Assembly: GCA_028818385.1 (NCBI GenBank)
Contig: JAPPNY010000065.1
Span: forward strand, 1-7,232
Length of the DNA stretch: 7,232 bases
Reading direction: 5' to 3'
Origin: Spirochaetaceae bacterium
GTDB lineage: Bacteria; Spirochaetota; Spirochaetia; SZUA-6; Bin103
Both the position numbers and the translations under genes were made by a program. Within the stretch, counting starts at the first letter, position 1. Each line of letters starts with the position of its first letter. Shown piece by piece: positions 1 through 5,537 of the stretch. The notes under the pieces are model-generated. The model was not told where the DNA came from. It searched no databases and saw nothing but the letters and a program-made list of their open reading frames with translations.

Positions 1-2
1 CG

Positions 3-50
3 GTTGCCGAAATCTGTCGAACGAACCTACCCTACGCCTGAACAGTTACC
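3..50 (+). repeat. Left copy of a ~48-bp inverted repeat at the window ends
   Basis: This segment is nearly identical to the reverse complement of 7177-7223. The alignment shows one substitution (T17 against C in the other copy) and one extra C near position 26. The inner edge reads CCTGAACAGTTACC and lies 8 bp before the ATG at 59. If the junction is at C49, the sequence outside this window would start GTAACTGTTCAGG when read leftward; IS66-family ends are known to begin GTAA, so an insertion sequence to the left is one reading. Another is a shared upstream element: TTGCCG (4-9) and TACCCT (28-33) lie 18 bp apart here and 17 bp apart in the right copy, like a weak promoter. No transposase is visible inside the window. 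Confidence 0.9.
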
Positions 51-58
51 TTGGAATA

Positions 59-178
59 ATGAATTCCGAAATTGCCAACGAAGCCGGCCGGCGCGGGATC
101 CTCTCCGCTACGCTGGCGGCTGCCGTGCTGGCGGCGGCAGGCTGCAGCCTGACCCCGTCCCCGGCTGCGACCAGATGC
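59..178 (+). other. Lipoprotein signal peptide of the ankyrin gene, out of frame with its body
   Basis: Translation from ATG 59 gives a textbook lipoprotein leader. It has a short n-region with paired arginines (R11-R12 in GRRGILS, which also resembles a Tat motif), a hydrophobic stretch rich in Ala and Leu (residues 14-27), and the lipobox LAAAGC with Cys29 encoded at 143-145. Beyond about residue 40 this frame becomes an Arg/Pro/Ser-rich shadow and runs to a stop at 580. The ankyrin body is in the -1 frame relative to it. From 59 to 1389 is 1331 bases, one short of a whole number of codons, so a single lost base somewhere in about 146-185 would join the two into one 443-residue lipoprotein. 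No good Shine-Dalgarno is seen in the 8 bp between the inverted repeat and this ATG. It could be a true mutation, an assembly error or, less likely, recoding. Confidence 0.65.
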
Positions 179-1389
179 ACACGCAGGCGTTCTTCGAGTG
201 GGCTGACGCCACGCGGGTCGTCTCCTGCATCCGGCAGGGCGCGGACGTCGCCGAGCGCGACCCGGACGGCAACACCGCCCTGCACTGGGCGGCCCGGTAC
301 GCCCGCGACGCCAAGGCCGTCACGGCGCTGCTGGACGCCGGCGCCGATCCCGACGCGCGCCAGAAGGCGGGCGCCACACCCGTGCACTGGGCGGCCCGCT
401 ACAGCGCCAGCGCGGACATCATCACCGTTCTGGCCGAGGCCGGCGCCAGCCTCGACGCCCGGCAGCGGACCGGCGGCACGCCGCTGCACACCGCCGCCCG
501 GTACAGCGACCATCCGGCCATCATCGCCGCACTGGCGGACGCCGGCGCCGACCTGGATGCCCGCCACGACGACGGCGTGACGCCGCTGCACTGGGCTGCC
601 CGCTACAACGACAGCCCGGCCATCGTCACCGCGCTCGTGGACGCGGGCGCCGACCTGGACGCGCGCACCACGACGGACAGCAACACGGCGCTGCACCTGG
701 CAGCCCGGCACAGCGATCATCCGGCCGTCATCGCGGCTCTTGCGAGCGCCGGCGCGCCGCTCGAGACACGCAGTGAGAACGGCGCAACGCCGCTGCACAC
801 TGCCGCCGCGTACAACCAGAATCCGAGCATCATCACCGCCCTGGCGGCAGCGGGTGCGGACATGGAAGCCCGGCTCAGTGACGGCAACGGCACCGCGCTG
901 CACGCCGCGGCCTACACCAACCAGAGCCCGGCCGTCATCGTCGCCCTGCTGGAGGCCGGCGCGGATCTGGAAGCCCGCAACGACCGGGGCGCAACGCCGC
1001 TGATCACCGCGGCCGGCAACACCGAGAATCCGGCGATCATCACCGCGTTGACCGATGCCGGCGCCGACCTGGATGCGCGGCACCGGATCGGCGGCGGTAC
1101 GCCCCTGCACCACGCGGCCGCGCTTCACCACAATCCCGCCATCATCGCCGCCCTGTTGGAGGCGGGCGCGGACCTGGAAGCCCGCAACCTTCTGGGCCGC
1201 ACCCCGCTGCACAGCGCCGCGGACGGCGACTATCCCGCCATCGTGGCCGCGCTGCTGGATGCGGGCGCAGAAGTCAATCCGACGGACAGATTCGGCCGGA
1301 CGCCGCTGGATCGAGCCCGCCATCCGGACATCATCGCGCTCCTGCTGGAGGCCGGCGGCGTGTGCGCGAGGTCGGACAACTGCGATTGA
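175..1389 (+). CDS. Ankyrin-repeat protein, probable lipoprotein with broken frame
   Basis: The body is about eleven tandem ankyrin units of 33-35 residues (roughly residues 22-393 counted from ATG 175). Each follows the pattern GADLDAR..G.TPLHxAA....PAIIxALLxA, with TPLH or TALH at the helix start. Ankyrin arrays bind partner proteins; the partner is unknown. The first 20 residues (AFFEWADATRVVSC) look like the non-repeat cap usual before such arrays. The C-terminus ends in a short tail with two cysteines. The frame stays open back to position 4, but the upstream residues there are not protein-like, while the alternative frame from 59 has a clear lipobox signal; the native product is therefore probably an envelope-anchored lipoprotein of about 443 residues split by a one-base shift. 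ATG 175 is the first ATG in the ankyrin frame close to the body but has no clear ribosome site. Units 3, 4 and 5 are especially alike, suggesting recent internal duplication. Confidence 0.88.
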   Translation: MHTQAFFEWADATRVVSCIRQGADVAERDPDGNTALHWAARYARDAKAVTALLDAGADPDARQKAGATPVHWAARYSASADIITVLAEAGASLDARQRTGGTPLHTAARYSDHPAIIAALADAGADLDARHDDGVTPLHWAARYNDSPAIVTALVDAGADLDARTTTDSNTALHLAARHSDHPAVIAALASAGAPLETRSENGATPLHTAAAYNQNPSIITALAAAGADMEARLSDGNGTALHAAAYTNQSPAVIVALLEAGADLEARNDRGATPLITAAGNTENPAIITALTDAGADLDARHRIGGGTPLHHAAALHHNPAIIAALLEAGADLEARNLLGRTPLHSAADGDYPAIVAALLDAGAEVNPTDRFGRTPLDRARHPDIIALLLEAGGVCARSDNCD

Positions 1390-1404
1390 GGTAAGGCGGC
1401 CTCA
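1387..1404. terminator. Weak inverted repeat between convergent genes
   Basis: The two converging genes end only 12 bp apart. TGAGG (1387-1391) and CCTCA (1400-1404) are inverted copies that include both stop codons, with an 8-nt loop. There is no T-run on either side, so it is at best a weak or factor-assisted bidirectional stop; chance is possible for so short a stem. Confidence 0.2.
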
Positions 1405-2211
1405 GGGAGCCTTGCCGCAGGGCGCTAGCTCCGTGTCGAACGTCTGGCCCTGGAAGAAGATCCCAGGCACGTAGATCCCTTCGATCCGGTCGTCGGTGTG
1501 GAGATCCATCCGGTCGCCCCGCATGAACGTCGTGACCAGTGGGCCCCTGTCTTCTTCCGGGTAGATACTCGGGGGCACCTCGTCTCCGGTGTGCTTCAGA
1601 ACTCCTTCGGGACCGACGTTGATCCCGCAGGGAAAGCGAGTCTCGTCGACATCAGGGTGGCCCGGACCGATGCGCATGATGCTGTCGCCGTCGACCTCGA
1701 AACAGCCATCGATGGTGAATTTCTGCCGCGACCGGATCTTGTCGCGACAGGTCACCCACTTGCTCAGGGCATTCTGCTCCGCGAAGTCGGTCTTCACCTC
1801 GATGGTCGATCGCTCGTACGTGGCGGTCGCCCCTTCTTCCGTTGTCTCGAAGTCGCTGAACTCCAGCCCGAACACGGCGTGCACGGTCTTCCGGGCGTCG
1901 CCCATCTCGAAGGAATAGGTCACCGTGTCCTCGTCTTCGGTTATGCAGAAAACGTGGCGAACGAAGGGAAACGGAGGGCCCATCGCGCCGTTCGAGGCGC
2001 TGTACTGGCCATTCGCCATGAAGTAGCTTAGAACGCAGCGCTCTTGGCTGTCGGGAGGCTCCTGGCTGCCCGGAGGCGGTTGGCTGTTGGGAGGCGGTTG
2101 GCTGTCGGGAGGCGGGTTGGCTGCCGGGGGCGTGCCAGGGGTGTCGCAGGACACCAGCAGAGCGAGGATACCGCCGACGCCCACGGTCAGTGCCAGATCC
2201 CTCAATGCCAT
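1402..2211 (-). CDS. Cysteine-rich lipoprotein of unknown function
   Basis: The 269-residue product starts at ATG 2211 behind a strong purine-rich ribosome site (GGAGAGGGAGGGA just upstream), which decides the start. Residues 1-22 are a lipoprotein signal with lipobox LVSC (Cys22). Asp23 is in the +2 position, a residue known in enterics to keep lipoproteins in the inner membrane; whether that rule holds here is unknown. Residues 33-56 are a linker of four hexapeptides of the form PPPxSQ. The globular part (about 59-269) has six further cysteines (59, 89, 155, 170, 195, 265), an even number that fits disulfides outside the cytoplasm. I do not recognise a family. It lies 56 bp after the CE15-like hydrolase on the same strand and may share its transcript, although a TATACT box in the gap could give separate expression. 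Sampled GC is near 58-60%, lower than its neighbours, so it may have been acquired separately. Confidence 0.85.
   Translation of the reverse strand: MALRDLALTVGVGGILALLVSCDTPGTPPAANPPPDSQPPPNSQPPPGSQEPPDSQERCVLSYFMANGQYSASNGAMGPPFPFVRHVFCITEDEDTVTYSFEMGDARKTVHAVFGLEFSDFETTEEGATATYERSTIEVKTDFAEQNALSKWVTCRDKIRSRQKFTIDGCFEVDGDSIMRIGPGHPDVDETRFPCGINVGPEGVLKHTGDEVPPSIYPEEDRGPLVTTFMRGDRMDLHTDDRIEGIYVPGIFFQGQTFDTELAPCGKAP
2044..2115 (-). repeat. Four 18-bp tandem repeats encoding a PPPxSQ linker
   Basis: Four 18-bp units lie in frame inside the lipoprotein gene and encode PPPDSQ, PPPNSQ, PPPGSQ and EPPDSQ. They form a flexible tether between the lipid anchor and the folded domain. Units differ by a few bases, and such arrays commonly change copy number by slippage without breaking the frame. 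Confidence 0.85.
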
Positions 2212-2251
2212 GGCGTCCCTCCCTCTCCTATCTGCTTCACCGGTCCGCATG

Positions 2252-2257
2252 AGTATA
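2252..2257 (-). promoter_or_regulatory. Possible -10 box upstream of the lipoprotein gene
   Basis: Read on the minus strand this is TATACT, a five-of-six match to the sigma-70 -10 consensus, 40 bp before ATG 2211 in the gap after the hydrolase gene. No convincing -35 hexamer sits 16-18 bp upstream, so this is only a candidate for independent transcription of the lipoprotein gene. Confidence 0.25.
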
Positions 2258-2267
2258 GCGTTGCCGT

Positions 2268-3350
2268 TCAGGAAGCGGCGTCGCCGAAGAGGGCGATCTG
2301 CACGTCCCGCTCGACGCGGAGGCCGCGGAGCGACCGGTCGGCGAAATCCAGGAGCGCCTCGTAGTCGGCCGCGGCGTGGTCGTGGACGCCAGGGCGGAAC
2401 GCCCAGCCGATGGCGTCCGCGGCGCCGAGCATGCGGTAGACCCGCTCGGTGGTGCGCAGCGCGGCATAGGAACCGGACGGATTGGCCCACGGGTCGCCGA
2501 ACGCCTCGGTGACCAGCAGCGCCCGCGGCGCGATCAGCGCGTGCAGGAAGTGCTGGTCGTACGGCAGCTCCGCGTCGCGGCCGGCGTAGTCGGCGAAGCC
2601 CTTTCCGAACCAGAAGATGTAGCGGCTCTTCAGGAAGTCCTCGATCACCTCGGCGCCCCCGCCCTTCAGGCGGTTGGGGCCGGCGCCGCCGGCCCCCGAG
2701 CAGTTGGGGTTGGTGAGCGCGATCCGCTCGTCGGTGGCGCCGGCCAGCAGCGCGCTCTTGCCGCCGCGGGAGTGGCCGGTGACGGCGATGCGGTCGGCGT
2801 CCGCCGCGTCGATCCGGCCCAGCGCGTCCACGCAGCGGTGGAAGCCCCACGCCCAGGCGGCCAGGGCGCCGCACTCGGCGCCCGGCATCAGGCGGTACAG
2901 GCCGGTCTCCCGGTACCGGTCGGGGTTGTCGGCGGCCATGGCCGTGCGGTCGAACGAGGCGGCGATGTAGCCGCGCTCCAGCACGGAGCGGACCACCTCG
3001 TCGTTGAAGTAGCGCCAGCAGCCGTCGCCGTCCAGGACGACCGGAAACGGCCCTTCGCCCGGCGGGATCCACAGGCTCAGCGGAAAGCGGATCTCGCCGC
3101 CCGCGACGTTCACCCGGATCTCGTACGTGTGATACGCGACCACCCGCTCCGGCGCGATCAGGTTGGCCGAGCGCCGGATCACCTCCACGCCGTCCGGCGC
3201 CGGCGGCATGCCGCCGTACTCGTGCGGGATGATCGCGCGCGCCAGCTCGCCGCGGCGGCGCGGCCACGACGACGCATCGGCCTCCGTGCCGTCCTCGAAC
3301 AGGAGCGGATCGGGCGCCAGGGTCGCCGCTACCGAGTCGAGCTTATTCAT
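2268..3350 (-). CDS. CE15-like alpha/beta hydrolase (glucuronoyl esterase family)
   Basis: The 360-residue protein has the CE15-type nucleophile motif GHSRGGK (192-198, Ser194), followed by the family block NPNCSGAGGAGPNR (214-227). Further on are YDQHFLHALIAPRALLVTEA, then GDPWANPSG (285-293) with candidate acid Asp286, and GVHDH with candidate base His323. Characterised CE15 enzymes cut the ester between glucuronic acid of xylan and lignin alcohols. Many carry a Glu in the SGxGG block; here that place is Ala, so Asp286 at the canonical position would have to serve. No signal peptide is seen at the N-terminus (MNKLDSVAAT), whereas most lignocellulose-acting members are secreted; a cytoplasmic role on small uronate esters is plausible. 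ATG 3350 gives a good start to the family fold, but its ribosome site is weak. It is divergent from the amidohydrolase and lies upstream of the lipoprotein gene. Fold assignment is firm; substrate is not. Confidence 0.85.
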   Translation of the reverse strand: MNKLDSVAATLAPDPLLFEDGTEADASSWPRRRGELARAIIPHEYGGMPPAPDGVEVIRRSANLIAPERVVAYHTYEIRVNVAGGEIRFPLSLWIPPGEGPFPVVLDGDGCWRYFNDEVVRSVLERGYIAASFDRTAMAADNPDRYRETGLYRLMPGAECGALAAWAWGFHRCVDALGRIDAADADRIAVTGHSRGGKSALLAGATDERIALTNPNCSGAGGAGPNRLKGGGAEVIEDFLKSRYIFWFGKGFADYAGRDAELPYDQHFLHALIAPRALLVTEAFGDPWANPSGSYAALRTTERVYRMLGAADAIGWAFRPGVHDHAAADYEALLDFADRSLRGLRVERDVQIALFGDAAS

Positions 3351-3420
3351 GGAACGCCGATCTTAGCCCACGGTTGCCGGCGAGTTCGGCTTCGGTTCAC
3401 GCAGGCTACTATGGGCGGCC
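3351..3420. promoter_or_regulatory. Divergent intergenic promoter region
   Basis: This 70-bp gap separates two genes transcribed away from each other, so both promoters must lie here or just inside the genes. Rightward, TACTAT at 3407-3412 could be a -10 box for the amidohydrolase, with only a poor -35. Leftward, TAAGAT (3365 down to 3360) could serve the hydrolase, also without a good -35. The gap is short enough for one regulator to control both directions. No regulator gene is in the window. Confidence 0.4.
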
Positions 3421-4542
3421 GTGGAGGCGATGAAGGACATCCGCATCGTGGACTGCGACGTGCACGTCCGCGAGTTGCCGGACGAGTTGGCCCGCCACTG
3501 CGAGATGCCGTGGCGCAGAGCGCTGGAGGCGATCGCACCGGCGGCGGCCGTCACCTCGCGCTTCGGCTCGGTGGGCGACTACATCGTGCCCGGACTGGCG
3601 CAGGGGTCGGGCGACGGCTCCGACCCGCTGTGGCCGGGCGGGCAGAACCGCCCCCTGTTCGAGGTCGATCCCGCGCAGTGCCGCCGCGACCTGGACGGCT
3701 TCGGCATCGAGTCGGCCGTGCTCTTTCCCGACCTGCTGCTGAAGCTCGCCGTGCAGGTCGACGCCGACTACGCCATGGCCGTGGCCCGCGCCTACAACCG
3801 CTGGCTGATCGACCGGTGGCTGCCGGTCGACGGCTTCTACGGCGCGCTGTGCATCGCCCCGCAGGATCCGGAGGGGTCGGCGGCCGAGATCCGCGAGCTC
3901 GGCGGCCGGCACAAGATGGTCTGCGTGTACCTGCCGGCCGCCGGCGTGAACCCCCTGTACGGGCACCGGATGTACCACCCGATCTACGAGGCGGCGCAGG
4001 AGCTGGGCCTGCCGGTGTCTCTGCACGGGTTGGCCATGTGCCATCCGACCTTTCCCTGCCAGCTCGAGCAGTTCGACGAGGTGGGCCGGCACGGCTTCGG
4101 CCACTCGCTGCAGATGTCGGCCAACTTCTACAACCTGATGTGCAACGGCATCCCGGTGCGCTTTCCCGACCTCAAGGTCAGCTTCAACGAGGGCGGCCTG
4201 GCCTGGGTGCCGTGGATGATGATGCGGCTGAACAACGAGTACCTGGAGTGGCGCGGCCGGCTGCTGCCCTTCTACAAGGAGCGCCCCAGCCACTATCTCG
4301 GGAACTTCCGCTTCTCCACCCAGCCGGCGGAGGAGCCCGAGCATCCGCGCGACTACCTGAAGCTGCTGGAGCTCGTCGCCACCTTCACCGGCGACCATGA
4401 CACCGTCATCTACGCCTCCGACTGGCCGCACCACGACTTCCTCCATCCCGGCCGCCTGGCCAGATACCCGATGCCCGACGCGGTGCGGCGCAAGATAATG
4501 GGCGCCAACGCCGCCCGGTTCTTCGGCATCCCGCCGAGGTAG
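3421..4542 (+). CDS. Metal-dependent amidohydrolase (Amidohydro_2, ACMSD-like)
   Basis: The 373-residue protein is a TIM-barrel member of the amidohydrolase superfamily, of the type that includes aminocarboxymuconate-semialdehyde decarboxylase and related aromatic-acid decarboxylases or hydrolases. Counting from GTG 3421, the visible metal and catalytic residues are Asp13 and His15 in DCDVHV (end of strand 1), His202 in SLHGLAMCHP (strand 5), Glu257 in FNEGGLAWVPW (strand 6) and Asp334 in YASDWPHHD (strand 8). The length and the SDWPHxD ending fit this subgroup well. The start may be GTG 3421 or ATG 3430: GGAGG at 3423-3427 is too near the ATG, so neither is clearly favoured. It has no signal peptide. 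The next gene, a Rieske protein, starts 6 bp after its stop, so the two are almost certainly co-transcribed and probably act in one pathway. Decarboxylase and C-C hydrolase activities are both possible; the substrate cannot be read. Confidence 0.9.
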   Translation: MEAMKDIRIVDCDVHVRELPDELARHCEMPWRRALEAIAPAAAVTSRFGSVGDYIVPGLAQGSGDGSDPLWPGGQNRPLFEVDPAQCRRDLDGFGIESAVLFPDLLLKLAVQVDADYAMAVARAYNRWLIDRWLPVDGFYGALCIAPQDPEGSAAEIRELGGRHKMVCVYLPAAGVNPLYGHRMYHPIYEAAQELGLPVSLHGLAMCHPTFPCQLEQFDEVGRHGFGHSLQMSANFYNLMCNGIPVRFPDLKVSFNEGGLAWVPWMMMRLNNEYLEWRGRLLPFYKERPSHYLGNFRFSTQPAEEPEHPRDYLKLLELVATFTGDHDTVIYASDWPHHDFLHPGRLARYPMPDAVRRKIMGANAARFFGIPPR

Positions 4543-4548
4543 CGGACC

Positions 4549-4905
4549 ATGGCCGACTACCCGCTCATGCCCGCGTCGGAGATCGCCGAGGGGACCTGCC
4601 GGCTGGTGACCGTGAACGGCGTGGAGATCGGCATCTTCCGCACCGGCGGCAGCCTGCGCGCCTACCGCAACCGCTGCCCGCACGACGGCGGGCCGGTCTG
4701 CGCCGGCACGATCACCGGCACCTTGGCGCAGGGCCCGGAGACCGGCTGGCAGCCCCGCTGGGAGCGGGACGGAGAGATCCTCTACTGCCCCTGGCACGGC
4801 TCGGACTTCGATCTGTGCACGGGCAGGGCGCTGTCCAGGAAGCCGCTGCGCCTGAAGTCCTACCCGGTCAGGGTGGAGAACGGGACAGTCACGATCACGG
4901 TGTGA
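4549..4905 (+). CDS. Rieske [2Fe-2S] ferredoxin-type protein
   Basis: This 118-residue protein is a stand-alone Rieske domain. The cluster ligands are visible: Cys43 and His45 in RCPHDGGPVC, and Cys80 and His83 in YCPWHGSDFD. The motifs are of the soluble dioxygenase-ferredoxin type rather than the cytochrome bc1 type. The spacing between the two motifs is longer than the minimal ferredoxin because of an insert around residues 52-74. Such proteins pass electrons to Rieske oxygenases or monooxygenases, and small Rieske proteins are also often found as accessory partners of catabolic enzymes. No oxygenase or reductase is in the window, so the electron donor and acceptor are unknown. It follows the amidohydrolase by 6 bp and shares its operon. 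It has no transmembrane segment or signal peptide and should be cytoplasmic. Confidence 0.92.
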   Translation: MADYPLMPASEIAEGTCRLVTVNGVEIGIFRTGGSLRAYRNRCPHDGGPVCAGTITGTLAQGPETGWQPRWERDGEILYCPWHGSDFDLCTGRALSRKPLRLKSYPVRVENGTVTITV

Positions 4906-4914
4906 CCGCGCGCA

Positions 4915-4953
4915 TTATCGATACCGGATCGAGACCTCCGCGCACTCGCCGAC
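4915..4953 (-). pseudogene. Orphan 3'-end remnant of a gene like the glycosidase-like one
   Basis: Read on the minus strand, this stretch encodes V-G-E-C-A-E-V-S-I-R-Y-R then a TAA stop. The last residues of the glycosidase-like protein at 5532 are I-V-E-W-A-E-V-S-I-R-Y-R then TGA. The similarity ends after about 12 codons; a stop follows five codons further upstream in this frame. The remnant begins 9 bp beyond the Rieske stop, exactly where a convergent glycosidase-like gene would end. It is either the original gene terminus displaced by insertion of the toxin-antitoxin cassette, or the last scrap of a lost paralogue. Confidence 0.6.
4917..4952 (+). repeat. Left direct repeat flanking the brnTA cassette
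   Basis: It matches 5534-5569 at 33 of 36 positions, with the first 22 bases identical. The identical part contains a small dyad, TCGAT-ACCGG-ATCGA (4918-4932), a layout like the core of a site-specific recombination site. It is too long for an ordinary transposon target duplication. No integrase gene is present between the repeats. Confidence 0.85.
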
Positions 4954-4983
4954 CCGGTCGAGAGCTCACAGCGATGATTGCGG

Positions 4984-5012
4984 TTCTCACTACACTGTAG
5001 TTACTTTATACT
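4984..5012 (+). promoter_or_regulatory. Promoter of the brnTA operon
   Basis: TTCTCA (4984-4989, four of six to TTGACA) and TATACT (5007-5012, five of six to TATAAT) are separated by exactly 17 bp in a locally AT-rich stretch (about 48% GC in the 60-bp block). Transcription would start near 5018-5020, almost on the GTG start of brnT, so the message would be nearly leaderless; no Shine-Dalgarno is visible before that GTG. Confidence 0.5.
4989..5001. promoter_or_regulatory. Perfect 13-bp palindrome, likely antitoxin operator
   Basis: ACTACA-C-TGTAGT is a perfect dyad lying wholly inside the -35/-10 spacer of the brnTA promoter, reaching one base into the -35 box. BrnA antitoxins of known systems are ribbon-helix-helix repressors of their own operon, and such dimers bind short palindromes; occupancy here would block RNA polymerase. 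The assignment as operator is inference from position and family. Confidence 0.5.
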
Positions 5013-5015
5013 CGC

Positions 5016-5312
5016 GTGACTGAGATCCGATTCCAGTGGGATGAGCAAAAGCAGGCCGAGAACAGACGCAAGCACGGGGTTTCCTTCCATGAGGCCGAGA
5101 CCGTCTTCTACGACGATCAGGCTCTGCTCATCGATGATCCCGATCACTCGGACGACGAGGATCGCTTTGTGCTCATTGGGATGAGCATGTCGCTTCGAAC
5201 GCTGGTGGTCTGCCACTGCTATCGCGAGGACGACGAGGTCATCCGAATCATTTCGGCACGCAAGGCGAGCCGCATGGAGCGGACCGACTATGGGCGGAGG
5301 TGGGGGCGATGA
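5016..5312 (+). CDS. brnT: BrnT family toxin (type II toxin-antitoxin)
   Basis: The 98-residue protein matches the BrnT family in length and motifs: FQWDEQK near the N-terminus (6-12), RKHGVSF (18-24), the acidic DDPDHSDDEDR block (40-50) and the C-terminal RIISARKASRMER (77-89). Characterised BrnT is a small RelE-like ribonuclease that blocks translation and is neutralised by BrnA. The start is GTG 5016; the residues from there align with the usual family N-terminus and no better start is available. The stop overlaps the brnA start by four bases (ATGA at 5309-5312), so the two are translationally coupled, toxin first as is usual for this family. GC is about 55-58%, clearly below the flanking genes, which points to horizontal acquisition. 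The last residues (GRRWGR) look slightly extended but not aberrant, so the toxin is probably intact. Confidence 0.93.
   Translation: MTEIRFQWDEQKQAENRRKHGVSFHEAETVFYDDQALLIDDPDHSDDEDRFVLIGMSMSLRTLVVCHCYREDDEVIRIISARKASRMERTDYGRRWGR
5296..5300 (+). promoter_or_regulatory. Ribosome binding site deciding the brnA start
   Basis: GGAGG lies 8 nt before ATG 5309 inside the end of brnT. It favours ATG 5309 over the in-frame GTG at 5300, which overlaps the site itself. Confidence 0.6.
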
Positions 5313-5512
5313 GGGACAACTACAACTTCTCCAGGGCGAGGCGCAATCCCTATGCGAAGCACCTCAAGAAGCAGGTCACCATACGATTGGACCAGGACAC
5401 GCTGGCGTACTTCAAGGCCTTGGCAGCGGAGAGCCACGTTCCCTACCAGACGTTGATCAATATCTACTTGCGGGACTGCGCTACGAGCGGCAAGAAGCTC
5501 GTCTTTCGATGA
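5309..5512 (+). CDS. brnA: BrnA family antitoxin
   Basis: The 67-residue protein fits the BrnA family. It has an N-terminal toxin-binding type segment RRNPYAKHLKK (11-21), then a ribbon-helix-helix fold: strand QVTIRLD (22-28), helix 1 about 29-42, and helix 2 PYQTLINIYLRDC (45-57). It should dimerise through the strand, bind the operon's operator and neutralise BrnT. The typical VTIRLD...YFK....PYQTLIN..LRD signature is complete, so the antitoxin looks functional. Its ATG overlaps the brnT stop. The stop falls in a hairpin shared with the convergent gene that ends at 5532. Confidence 0.93.
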   Translation: MRDNYNFSRARRNPYAKHLKKQVTIRLDQDTLAYFKALAAESHVPYQTLINIYLRDCATSGKKLVFR

Positions 5513-5537
5513 GGCGCAGGCGCCGCCGGGCTCATCG
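5507..5537. terminator. Hairpin between brnA and the convergent gene
   Basis: CGATGAG (5507-5513) pairs with CTCATCG (5531-5537), a perfect 7-bp stem that contains both converging stop codons. A second small hairpin, GGCGC-AG-GCGCC (5513-5524), lies within the loop and competes with it. There is no T-run, so it may be a weak bidirectional terminator or an mRNA 3'-end structure. It also overlaps the edge of the right direct repeat. Confidence 0.35.

Noticed and set aside
66..83. Possible degenerate third copy of part of the end repeat (CCGAAATTGCCAACGAA)
   Set aside because: It matches the repeat core only with two single-base gaps and lies in the signal-peptide coding region; chance cannot be excluded.
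46..1323. Long open frame on the minus strand across the ankyrin gene
   Set aside because: It is the antisense shadow of a high-GC repeat gene; its product is an Arg/Gly/Val-rich string without domain character.
2044..2115. Short regular repeats considered as a CRISPR array
   Set aside because: Units are contiguous 18-bp in-frame codon repeats without spacers, encoding a proline-rich linker.
2212..3267. Upstream extension of the lipoprotein frame to 3267
   Set aside because: The extra residues overlap the hydrolase gene and are low-complexity; ATG 2211 has a strong ribosome site and starts a clean lipoprotein signal.
3371..3379. CGGTTGCCG resembling the outer edge of the left inverted repeat
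   Set aside because: Only nine bases match and the similarity stops there; expected by chance in GC-rich DNA.
2376..4400. Long plus-strand open frame spanning the CE15-like hydrolase and into the amidohydrolase
   Set aside because: It crosses two well-supported genes in the wrong frame or strand and has an Arg/Gly/Ala-rich composition typical of shadow frames.
3409..4797. Minus-strand open frame opposite the amidohydrolase and Rieske genes
   Set aside because: It is antisense to two genes with intact catalytic motifs; the translation has no recognisable motif.
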